DNA of 7,484 bases from Propionibacteriales bacterium (GTDB taxonomy: Bacteria > Actinomycetota > Actinomycetes > Propionibacteriales > Propionibacteriaceae), in the NCBI GenBank assembly GCA_030453285.1, contig JAKDKP010000093.1, positions 1 through 7,484 on the forward strand, written 5' to 3'. The notes under the pieces are model-generated. The model was not told where the DNA came from. It saw nothing but the letters and a program-made list of their open reading frames with translations, and ran no database searches. The translations under genes and the position numbers were made by a program. Every line of letters begins with the position of its first letter. Within the stretch, counting starts at the first letter, position 1. Shown piece after piece: positions 1 through 5,776 of the stretch.

Positions 1-975
1 GTCCAACGCCGGAGCACCGACAACGGTGCGACGTGGGGTCCGATGACGCCCATCGCGGCAGGATTCGGTGGTGATCAGTCACGCGGCAAGTACGGCTGGT
101 CCGACCCCTCGTACGTGGTGGATTCCCAAGCAGGCAAGGTGTTTGCCTTCTTCGTACGCTCGCTCGACGCCGGCTTTGCCACCAGCCAGTACGGCAACGA
201 CGACACCGACCGGATGGTGATCGGGGCCGCGGTCGTCGAGTCCGCCGACGGTGGTCTGAGTTGGAGCAGCCCTCGCTTGTTGACCACGATCGCCAAGCCG
301 GGCACGGACAAGCAGCGGCCCCGACCCGGTGATGTACGAAGCATGTTCGCCTCATCGGGGGCCGGCATCCAGCTCACCTCCGGGCGCCATGCCGGACGCC
401 TGCTGCAGCAGTATTCGGGATACGTCCGGCAGGAGGACGGCAGCGAGGACTTCCAGGCCTGGAGCCTCTACTCCGATGATCATGGAGCGACCTGGCGGCG
501 CGGGCGGCCCGTGGGCACCGGGATGGATGAGAACAAGGTGGTCGAACTGTCCGACGGTCGGGTGATGATGAATTCCCGCGACAGCGATCGCTCCGGCTTC
601 CGCAAGGTTGCCTACTCCCGCGATGGTGGGATCACCTACGGCCGGGTGACCCTCGACCGTAGCCTGCCCGATCCGGCCAACAATGCCTCGATCGCCCGGC
701 TCCATCCCGACGCTCCCGCGGACAGCGCGGAGGCGAAGATGTTGATCTTCACCAACACCGCCAGCACGACCGATCGCCGCGACCTGACCGTACGGGTGTC
801 CTGTGACGACGGCCAGACCTGGGCCAGCGAGCGGCGTCTAAGGACCGGTGATGCGGGCTATTCCACAGCCACCCGCATCGCGGACGGTCAGATCGGGGTC
901 TTCTGGGAGGCCGACTACACCAACGACCTACGGTTCTCGCGGTTCGACGACGCATGGCTTGGCGTCGACTGCTGA
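1..975 (+). CDS. Exo-alpha-sialidase (GH33, BNR/Asp-box), 3' part of gene
   Basis: Hydrolyses terminal sialic acids from glycoconjugates, probably outside the cell. The reading frame is open from base 1, so the gene starts upstream of the window. Asp-box repeats (S/Y-x-D-x-G-x-T/S-W) are visible: STDNGATW at the left edge, then SADGGLSW, YSDDHGATW, YSRDGGITY and SCDDGQTW, as expected for a six-bladed propeller. Catalytic residues can be placed by resemblance to the Micromonospora viridifaciens enzyme: Glu in MDENKVVEL (codon 529–531), Arg in NSRD (577–579), Arg of the arginine triad in DRRDLTVR (775–780) and the nucleophile Tyr in GYSTA (859–861), with Glu following in FWEAD. The first triad Arg and the acid/base Asp should lie in the missing N-terminal part, as would any signal peptide. 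The protein ends at DAWLGVDC, the natural end of the catalytic domain, so there is no C-terminal carbohydrate-binding domain or cell-wall anchor. Function is confident; subcellular location is inferred. Confidence 0.93.
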   Translation, partial: VQRRSTDNGATWGPMTPIAAGFGGDQSRGKYGWSDPSYVVDSQAGKVFAFFVRSLDAGFATSQYGNDDTDRMVIGAAVVESADGGLSWSSPRLLTTIAKPGTDKQRPRPGDVRSMFASSGAGIQLTSGRHAGRLLQQYSGYVRQEDGSEDFQAWSLYSDDHGATWRRGRPVGTGMDENKVVELSDGRVMMNSRDSDRSGFRKVAYSRDGGITYGRVTLDRSLPDPANNASIARLHPDAPADSAEAKMLIFTNTASTTDRRDLTVRVSCDDGQTWASERRLRTGDAGYSTATRIADGQIGVFWEADYTNDLRFSRFDDAWLGVDC

Positions 976-1000
976 GGCCACAGGGGTCCGTGAGGTCTCA
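973..1000. terminator. Possible bidirectional hairpin between convergent stops
   Basis: TGAGGCC (973–979) can pair with GGTCTCA (994–1000): seven pairs including one G-U, with a 14-nt loop. It spans exactly from the sialidase stop to the stop of the convergent HAD gene. There is no T tract on either side, so it is weak as an intrinsic terminator, and part of the pairing is the trivial complementarity of two facing TGA stops. Confidence 0.2.
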
Positions 1001-1879
1001 GGCGCGGCGGCGCCGCAGCACGGTGGCGACTGCGGACAGTGTCCCCAGCAGGGCACCCGCGCCGAGCACACTGCTGGCTCCCAGCAGGGCGGCGCGGCGG
1101 CCGGTGCGGAACTCGCGAATCGGCCAACTGGTGCTTCGGGCGCGGCGACGCAGTTTGCGGTCGGGGTTGACCACGTTCGGATGTCCGACCAGGTCGAGCA
1201 TGGGTAGGTCGTTGCTGGAGTCGGAGTAGGCGTGGCTGGCGGTCAGGTCGAGGTGGCGTTCAGCGGCCAGGGCGGCGATCGCCTCGGCCTTGGCCGGACC
1301 GTGCAGCATGTCGCCCAGCAGGCGGCCGGTGTAGGCGCCGTCGATGTGTTCGGCGCGGGTGCCCAAGGCTCCAGTGAGACCGAGCCGCTGGGCCATCAGC
1401 GTGGCCACCTCGACCGGGGCAGCGGTGACCAGCCACACCTGATGCCCAGCGGCAATGTGCTCGGCGGCCAACGCCACCGTGCCGGGCCACAGCCGCTGGG
1501 AGATCAGCTCGTCATAGATCTCGTCGGCCGCATCAGCGATCTCGTCGACGCGTGCGCCGCGGATCATCGACAACATCCCTTCCCGCGCTCCCTCCATGTG
1601 GTTCGCCCGTTCCTTGCCGGCGATCCGGTACCAGGCATGCCACCACATGCCGCGGACGATCATCACCGTGTCGAAGAAGCCGCGGGCGTGCAGGCCCTTG
1701 GCCAGCAGGAACGCCGATGCGCCGCGGACCATCGTGTTGGCGACGTCGAAGAAGGCCGCCACGTTGACTGCCGGCGGATGCGCCACCGCCGCTGCCGCAC
1801 CATGCCCGTCGGGCAACGCCTCGGGCGCCTCCAACGGGCCGGAGACGTCGTCCGGTCGGCCATCGCCCGCACTGTGCAT
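998..1879 (-). CDS. HAD-IB (SerB-like) phosphatase-family protein with C-terminal membrane helix and altered motif I
   Basis: 293 residues of the haloacid dehalogenase superfamily, subfamily IB (phosphoserine phosphatase-like). Motif II is the Thr in VWLVTAAP (T152), motif III the Lys in GPAKAEAI (K197), motif IV SDSSNDLPML (D220, D224). Motif I is FFDVANTMV: nucleophile D45 is present, but the second Asp of DxD is Ala (A47, codon GCC). That residue is normally the general acid/base, so hydrolase activity may be reduced or lost. Residues ~263–288 form one hydrophobic helix followed by RRRRA, suggesting an inner-membrane anchor with a cytoplasmic tail. The first ~38 residues are low-complexity and precede the conserved domain, so the start is uncertain; ATG at 1879 follows a GGGTGG Shine–Dalgarno-like sequence. 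The gene lies 35 nt after the ABC ATPase on the same strand and could be cotranscribed. It resembles the actinobacterial SerB1-type proteins found near hemA. Substrate unknown. Confidence 0.88.
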   Translation of the reverse strand: MHSAGDGRPDDVSGPLEAPEALPDGHGAAAAVAHPPAVNVAAFFDVANTMVRGASAFLLAKGLHARGFFDTVMIVRGMWWHAWYRIAGKERANHMEGAREGMLSMIRGARVDEIADAADEIYDELISQRLWPGTVALAAEHIAAGHQVWLVTAAPVEVATLMAQRLGLTGALGTRAEHIDGAYTGRLLGDMLHGPAKAEAIAALAAERHLDLTASHAYSDSSNDLPMLDLVGHPNVVNPDRKLRRRARSTSWPIREFRTGRRAALLGASSVLGAGALLGTLSAVATVLRRRRA

Positions 1880-1883
1880 CCCG

Positions 1884-1898
1884 CCACCCTACGGGTGG
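1884..1898 (-). promoter_or_regulatory. Hairpin overlapping the Shine–Dalgarno of the HAD gene
   Basis: On the minus strand CCACCC-GTA-GGGTGG forms a perfect 6-bp stem with a 3-nt loop. Its 3' arm is the GGGTGG that would serve as ribosome-binding site, 4 nt before the ATG at 1879. It lies between the ABC ATPase stop (1915) and the HAD start. It could mask the ribosome site or mark the end of the upstream transcript; there is no T tract for a classical terminator. Pairing is seen; function is inferred. Confidence 0.35.
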
Positions 1899-1914
1899 TT
1901 GGCCCGGCCGTCGA

Positions 1915-2568
1915 TCAGTCGTTCGTGGTCTCGAGTCGGGACAGTCGACCGGCGTCAAGGCGATATCGCTTCTGCGCGAGGCGAGCGACGTGGTCCGAGT
2001 CGTGACTGGTGAAGATCACCGTACGACCCTCAGCAGTGAAACGTTGCAGAAGGGTGATCATCTGCTCCACCGTGGCGTCGTCCAATCCATTGAAGGGCTC
2101 GTCCAGCACTAGGACCGGCTGACCCTCCATGAACGCCTGGGCCAGCGCGAGACGCTGCTTCATGCCGAGGGAGTAGTTGCCGACCTTCTGCGGCAGATCC
2201 GGATCGAGGCCGACCTGCTCCAGCGCCCGGTCGATGTCTGCGTCTTCGATGAGGTCGCGAATCCTCGCCAATGCGACGAGATTGTCGCGTCCGGTGCGGT
2301 TGGCCAGATATCCGGGACGGTCGATGATCACGCCGAACTCCTGAGGAAACGGCTTGCCGGGGTGTCGGTAGTCCGGGTGGATGTCGACCACACCGGCGTC
2401 GGGACGGACGAAGCCACACATGATCTTGAACAGCACGGACTTGCCCGATCCGTTGGTGCCTTGGATCGAGCAGCACTCGCCGGGATCGACCTGCCAGTTG
2501 ATGCCGTTGAGCACCTGGTGGCCTTTGAAGCTCTTGCTGACATCGGTCATGCGGACGACGTGGTTCAT
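1915..2568 (-). CDS. ABC transporter ATP-binding protein (BcrA/NatA-like)
   Basis: 217-residue nucleotide-binding subunit that should power the two permeases encoded just upstream. Walker A is GTNGSGKS (37–44), the ABC signature YSLGMKQRL (132–140), Walker B VLVLDEP with the D-loop NGLD (152–163) and the H-loop H189. The Q-loop region reads VIIDRPGYL, with the usual Gln replaced; such replacements are common in BcrA-type ATPases of peptide and bacitracin exporters. The length is short, typical of a stand-alone ATPase with no C-terminal regulatory domain. The start is ATG at 2568, whose ATGA overlaps the stop of the duplicated permease by 4 bp, implying translational coupling; the MTDVSKSF core begins six residues later. 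The frame stays open far upstream, but that part is only the complement of permease sequence. Direction of transport is not shown; architecture favours export. Confidence 0.93.
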   Translation of the reverse strand: MNHVVRMTDVSKSFKGHQVLNGINWQVDPGECCSIQGTNGSGKSVLFKIMCGFVRPDAGVVDIHPDYRHPGKPFPQEFGVIIDRPGYLANRTGRDNLVALARIRDLIEDADIDRALEQVGLDPDLPQKVGNYSLGMKQRLALAQAFMEGQPVLVLDEPFNGLDDATVEQMITLLQRFTAEGRTVIFTSHDSDHVARLAQKRYRLDAGRLSRLETTND

Positions 2569-4034
2569 GCGATGGCCCTTTCGAGGCAGAGACGGCGATG
2601 GAGGATGAGCATGAGTGCGGTCACTACGAGGGCGAGCAGTCCGAGGAGTGCTGCAGTGATGATCAACACGTGTGGCCATCCCAACAGGACGTACGCGGCA
2701 CTGTTGAGTACGGCCGGGACCCGGCCGCCGCCGAAAGCCCCGGCGACCGTCAGGGCCCCCACGACCAGCGCCGGGGCAGCAGGGGATCCGCTGATCCAGC
2801 GGACCAGGAGCACCAGGACGAGGTTGAGCACGATCTGCAGGGGACCGTTCACCAGGATCTGGAACAGCAGAACCGGGATGGAGGGCTGATCTTCCATGCC
2901 ACTCGCACTCTGGCCAACCCACCAGGTGAGAGCGACGACCATGCCCGCAGCTGCTGGGGTGATGGCGGAGATGAGCAGCCAGGATCGCAGTTGGCGCCAG
3001 GCCCACGTGATCAAACTTCCCGATCTGATCGTCACCATGGGCAGGTGCCCCGCCAGAGACGATTCGAGCTGCACTCCGTAGGCGAACGGGAGGCCGAGGA
3101 AGACGATCACGAACATCGCGTACGAGGTCAACTGTGGCGGTTCGGTGCCACTGCCGTACAGCACCGTGGTCAGCGCCTCGGCCCAGGTGGAGGCCGGCGT
3201 GACGCTCGTCCACGCCACCAGGGAAACAATCGCCAGCAGTGCCCAGATGGTGGTGAGGAGGTGCACAGCTTGGAGGGAGCGGCGGCGACGGGTCCACCCA
3301 TCGAGTCCGGCGCAGATGGCGAAGGCCGAGATGATCAGCGTCAAGGTGGGGAACAGGAAGCCCCACCCGAAGAGGCCAATGGCACGGTGAAGTTGCAGAC
3401 CGGCCGAAAAGTTGAACCAGAGGATGTCGGGCAGGGCACGGAAGGTCACCAGAGTCCACACCCACAACCCGGCGGCGACCATCCACGGAGTTGCCACGTG
3501 GTGGAACAGGGCTGATGTGCTGATGATCAGGTGGAAACTCACCAAGGTTGCCCAACACAACATCAGGTTCGCCACTGCTGCCCCGGCTGGCGCCAGTCCG
3601 AGGCCCACCACATCGGCGAACTGTTGACCCGGCTCGCCGAGCAGCGCCAAGGGGCTCCAGCCCGATGTCACCCGAAGCCCGGCACTGGATGCCACAATCG
3701 CGAGCACCCAGCAGCCGACCAGTGGTGCGACGTCGCACACCGCTCTTCGCGCGGCGCCCCGAAGCCAGGTGAGATGGGATCCGCTCCTGATCAGGGTCGC
3801 CCGGGCGACGTGGTGGCGAGCCCTACGGGCCGCCAGGATCATGGTCAGCGGCAGCAGCAGATAGACCATGAGGTACGGGTCGTAGGCCAGACCGATCACC
3901 TGGTCCCACACGTTCGCACGCAGGGCCAGACGTGCCGACAGTGCATTCAGGCCGGATCGCACCTGGAGTGCCTGGACCAAGATCAACAACAGCAGGAGCA
4001 GAGCGCCCACCGGCCGGGCAGCGGAACCGATCAC
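2565..4034 (-). CDS. ABC transporter permease with two homologous halves (~12 TM)
   Basis: About 489 residues, largely hydrophobic, with roughly 12 predicted membrane helices. The protein looks like a tandem duplication: IRSGSHLTW (82–90) in the first half recurs as IRSGSLITW (336–344) in the second. Each lies 20 residues after the Leu-Pro that ends the preceding helix (61–62 and 315–316), and each half ends with a helix and a basic run (TRRRR near 248–252; LHRR near the C-terminus). This suggests two six-helix permease domains fused, enough in principle for a whole transporter membrane part. The chosen start is GTG at 4034, whose GTGA overlaps the preceding permease stop; the frame stays open ~32 codons further, but that part lies over the upstream gene and is not membrane-like. 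The stop overlaps the ATPase start by 4 bp. I place it by context among ABC-2-like or bacteriocin-type permeases; I do not recognise a named family. Confidence 0.85.
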   Translation of the reverse strand: MIGSAARPVGALLLLLLILVQALQVRSGLNALSARLALRANVWDQVIGLAYDPYLMVYLLLPLTMILAARRARHHVARATLIRSGSHLTWLRGAARRAVCDVAPLVGCWVLAIVASSAGLRVTSGWSPLALLGEPGQQFADVVGLGLAPAGAAVANLMLCWATLVSFHLIISTSALFHHVATPWMVAAGLWVWTLVTFRALPDILWFNFSAGLQLHRAIGLFGWGFLFPTLTLIISAFAICAGLDGWTRRRRSLQAVHLLTTIWALLAIVSLVAWTSVTPASTWAEALTTVLYGSGTEPPQLTSYAMFVIVFLGLPFAYGVQLESSLAGHLPMVTIRSGSLITWAWRQLRSWLLISAITPAAAGMVVALTWWVGQSASGMEDQPSIPVLLFQILVNGPLQIVLNLVLVLLVRWISGSPAAPALVVGALTVAGAFGGGRVPAVLNSAAYVLLGWPHVLIITAALLGLLALVVTALMLILHRRLCLERAIA

Positions 4035-4906
4035 TGCAGCTTGTCCAGGGTGTCCACGCGCTTCAACACCACGGTGGCGGCCAGCCCAGACACAACGACT
4101 GCTGCGACGAACGGCACCAGCGGGTACCACAGGGGAAGTTGCTCAAGATTGAACGGAAAGATGGTGTCGGGACTGATGGCCGCCAGTCCCATCACGGCCA
4201 TGGCGAAGGCTGCGACAAAGGTGGCGACCCAGGGCAGCGCTAGGCCCAGCAGTCGGTTGCGCACCAGCAGACAGCAACTGAGCGCCAGACAGGAGTACAC
4301 CGCCGCATTGAGCCCGAGCCACAGGCTGTAGACCGTGCCATAGGCCCACGGACCGGCCACCAGGAGTTGCGAGAAGGTGACGTAGGTTCGCTCGGCCTCG
4401 AAGATCTGCTCCGGTGTCGTGAGGCCGTACACCTCCGGCTGGAATCGTGTCGGCGTGAGTCGTGAGGCGGCAAAGATCACCATGCCGGTGATGAAGAAGG
4501 TGACGCCAGACACGATGGCGGCAGCAAGGTAGCGCGAGGCGAGCAATCGTTTCGGCAGGCCGCGCATGCGGGCGTAGCCAAAGTACCCGTTCTTCACTTG
4601 TGCGCCGAACGGGAGAACGTACGGGATCGCGGCAAGGAGGGCAAAGAGCAACACCATGGGGTTGTTGCGCATCGCCAAAGAGAACCATTCGGTAGGAAAA
4701 GGAATCAGATAATCGTTGGCGGTCAGGCTGACAAACCCCAATGGCAGGACGGCACAGATCGTGAACGTGACGATACTCGCCAGCACCACCGAGGGGGCCG
4801 TGATCTCGTCGATGACCCAGCGAAAGAACGTTCGGTGCTCGACCGTGCCGCGGGGAACGAGGCGGGCCTCGCTCCCCGCTGGATTTCCGGTCAGCGCGGG
4901 TTCCAC
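4031..4906 (-). CDS. ABC transporter permease, single 6-TM domain
   Basis: 291 residues: a soluble N-terminal ~35 residues, then about six membrane helices near residues 38–60, 83–103, 126–147, 180–205, 212–235 and 255–278. After the second helix comes YARMRGLPKRLL (111–122), a basic Arg-x-Arg-Gly segment at the same place as the IRSGS motifs of the next gene, so the two proteins are probably related modules. A large extracytoplasmic loop lies between helices three and four. The start is GTG at 4906, inside the end of the secreted-protein gene (16-bp overlap), with AGGTG eight bases upstream (4919–4915). No other ATG, GTG or TTG start fits before the first helix. The stop overlaps the GTG of the duplicated permease by 4 bp. 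It probably forms the membrane part of one transporter with the duplicated permease and the ATPase; stoichiometry is unknown. Confidence 0.87.
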   Translation of the reverse strand: MEPALTGNPAGSEARLVPRGTVEHRTFFRWVIDEITAPSVVLASIVTFTICAVLPLGFVSLTANDYLIPFPTEWFSLAMRNNPMVLLFALLAAIPYVLPFGAQVKNGYFGYARMRGLPKRLLASRYLAAAIVSGVTFFITGMVIFAASRLTPTRFQPEVYGLTTPEQIFEAERTYVTFSQLLVAGPWAYGTVYSLWLGLNAAVYSCLALSCCLLVRNRLLGLALPWVATFVAAFAMAVMGLAAISPDTIFPFNLEQLPLWYPLVPFVAAVVVSGLAATVVLKRVDTLDKLQ

Positions 4907-5280
4907 GAACCGGACACCTGCACGTTGACGCGGGTCGTCAGGTCGTTGCTGAACCTGACGCGGACGCGCGTGCCCTCCGTGAAATCATTCGGCAAATCTA
5001 CGTTCGTGCCATCTCCGATGCGAGCGAAGCCTGACGTGAACGTACCCGAAATGGATTCCATGCGAGCGTCCACCTTGTAGTCGCCGCCAACTGTGCCGGA
5101 CCTCAGCCAACCGGTGGCGTCGGTAACTCCTTTTGCTTGATCACCCGTATAGCCGTTTCCGTTGAATCGCCCAACGGTGGTGTTGTAGTTTGACCAATCT
5201 CCCGCGGAAGCCTGGGCTGCTCCGAGGAGAAGCATCAGGGTGGCCGCACCAGATGCGATAATCGTTCTTGACTTCTTCAT
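4891..5280 (-). CDS. Small secreted protein, first gene of the ABC cassette (unknown family)
   Basis: 129 residues with a clear Sec signal peptide: KK near the N-terminus, a hydrophobic core (residues 7–22) and an ASA cleavage site after residue 26. The mature protein would be ~103 residues, starting GDWSNYN. It has no Cys, is rich in Gly, Thr, Asn and Asp, and shows alternating hydrophobic patterns (RVRVRFSN, VNVQVSGSW) suggesting beta strands. Segments GTVGGDYKVDARM (62–74) and the C-terminal VNVQVSGSWNPR look like conserved-type motifs, but I do not recognise the family. ATG 5280 has AGGA six bases upstream. Leading a permease/permease/ATPase operon recalls lactococcin 972-type loci, in which an unmodified secreted peptide is encoded with a membrane protein and an ABC ATPase, but the YY-containing lactococcin pattern is absent. 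It may be a bacteriocin-like effector, a sensor ligand or an envelope-stress protein. GC is about 57% by hand count over 4981–5220, well below the flanking genes. Confidence 0.82.
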   Translation of the reverse strand: MKKSRTIIASGAATLMLLLGAAQASAGDWSNYNTTVGRFNGNGYTGDQAKGVTDATGWLRSGTVGGDYKVDARMESISGTFTSGFARIGDGTNVDLPNDFTEGTRVRVRFSNDLTTRVNVQVSGSWNPR

Positions 5281-5347
5281 GGCAGTTCCTAACGAGAAGA
5301 GGGATGTCTCTGGGTTAACAGTTCAACATCGCGATCTCGGGACGTCA

Positions 5348-5355
5348 CCCCCCCC
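5348..5355. repeat. 8-nt C homopolymer (G tract in the cassette leader)
   Basis: Eight consecutive C on the plus strand, read as eight G on the minus strand. It lies a few bases after the predicted start of the minus-strand cassette transcript, in the leader of the secreted-protein gene. Such tracts can slip during replication; no consequence is shown by the sequence. Confidence 0.5.
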
Positions 5356-5368
5356 TCGCATAAGCGTG

Positions 5369-5397
5369 ATCATATCGTGATATTCGCTTCACGTGAA
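5369..5397 (-). promoter_or_regulatory. Predicted promoter of the secreted protein–ABC cassette
   Basis: On the minus strand, TTCACG (5397–5392) and TATGAT (5374–5369) are separated by 17 bases, a good fit to sigma-70-type -35/-10 elements (TATGAT matches 5 of 6). Transcription would start near 5362 and leave a leader of about 80 nt before ATG 5280. The -35 is buried in the 5386–5399 palindrome. Confidence 0.45.
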
Positions 5398-5399
5398 GC
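5386..5399. promoter_or_regulatory. Perfect 14-bp palindrome, candidate operator between divergent genes
   Basis: GCTTCACGTGAAGC equals its own reverse complement over 14 bases. It covers the predicted -35 of the minus-strand cassette promoter and lies 49 bases before the glutaredoxin-like start, so a bound dimeric regulator could act on either or both. A second inverted repeat, ATATC-GT-GATAT (5372–5383), lies beside it. The GTGAA/TTCAC half-sites are arranged inversely to the Rex site at 5725, so Rex is not the expected ligand. No regulator gene is seen in the cassette. Confidence 0.5.
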
Positions 5400-5448
5400 A
5401 CTCCGCTGCGATGCTGTTCGCTGGGCTCTTCTCGTGGAGAATGGGGAC

Positions 5449-5718
5449 ATGAAGCCAGCAGATGCACGTCCACGGGTGACGGTCTACGTACGGGCCGACT
5501 GTCATCTGTGCGAGGTGGCGTTGCAGACCATCGCATTGGTCACCGCCGAGGCGGGGGCCTCGTACGAGACGGTCGACATCGACACCGATCCGCAGGTGCG
5601 TGCCCGGTGGACCGATCAGGTGCCGGTGACCTTCGTCGATGGCGTGCAGCACGACTTCTGGCGGGTGGATGAAGAACGCCTGAGGGCGGCCCTCGGTCAG
5701 CCACCGTCGGGGGCCTGA
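5449..5718 (+). CDS. Glutaredoxin-like thioredoxin-fold protein
   Basis: 89 residues with a glutaredoxin/thioredoxin fold: a beta strand (VTVYVRA) leads to the redox motif CHLC (C18, C21), a helix, then YETVDIDTDP, and the cis-proline loop QVPVTFVDG with P59. This is the small glutaredoxin-family (DUF836-type) pattern; a cytoplasmic thiol–disulfide reductase role is inferred, and the physiological partner is unknown. ATG 5449 is preferred because GGAG (5436–5439) lies nine bases upstream and the conserved fold begins directly after it; an in-frame start at 5377 would add 24 residues with no family character and would lie in the promoter region. The stop is only six bases before the Rex operator. 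Similar small proteins precede hemA in mycobacteria (Rv0508, from memory). Confidence 0.88.
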   Translation: MKPADARPRVTVYVRADCHLCEVALQTIALVTAEAGASYETVDIDTDPQVRARWTDQVPVTFVDGVQHDFWRVDEERLRAALGQPPSGA

Positions 5719-5724
5719 CCGCAT

Positions 5725-5753
5725 TTGTGCACACGTTCACAAGCTCCTAGAGT
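5725..5753 (+). promoter_or_regulatory. rex–hemA promoter with Rex operator (ROP)
   Basis: TTGTGCACACGTTCACAA (5725–5742) matches the actinobacterial Rex operator TTGTGAAnnnnTTCACAA at 13 of 14 defined positions (C for A at position 6). Its first six bases can serve as -35, followed by a 17-base spacer and TAGAGT (5748–5753) as -10, giving a start near 5760. Rex bound here would block the -35 and spacer, the known arrangement for autoregulation of rex–hem operons in Streptomyces. Low NADH/NAD+ favours repression; high NADH releases Rex. Confidence 0.85.
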
Positions 5754-5776
5754 GGGAAGGCCGCCGGGCGCATGTG

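Noticed and set aside
1008..1017. GCGGCGCCGC palindrome near the HAD 3' end
   Set aside because: It lies in the Arg/Ala codons of the C-terminal tail and is expected by chance at this GC content; no T tract follows.
1232..2005. 257-codon plus-strand ORF opposite the HAD gene and the ATPase end
   Set aside because: Antisense of a gene with full HAD motifs; the translation has no recognisable domain and runs across two real genes.
2598..3515. 305-codon plus-strand ORF opposite the duplicated permease
   Set aside because: Composition is Gln/Gly/Asp/Arg/His-rich shadow of hydrophobic codons; the minus-strand reading is a clear membrane protein in an operon.
2569..3738. Long upstream extension of the ABC ATPase frame (607-residue reading)
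   Set aside because: This part is the complement-frame reading of the duplicated permease, Pro/Arg/His-rich with no fold. The ATPase core begins at ATG 2568, which overlaps the permease stop.
3531..4331. 266-codon plus-strand ORF opposite the permeases
   Set aside because: Low-complexity antisense shadow crossing the junction of two overlapping minus-strand genes; no motif or ribosome site.
4891..5280. Assigning the secreted protein as lactococcin 972
   Set aside because: Locus layout is similar, but the mature sequence lacks the family pattern as I know it, so no name is given.
5377..5448. 24-residue N-terminal extension of the glutaredoxin-like protein
   Set aside because: Lies in the promoter and palindrome region and is not part of the fold; ATG 5449 has a good ribosome site.
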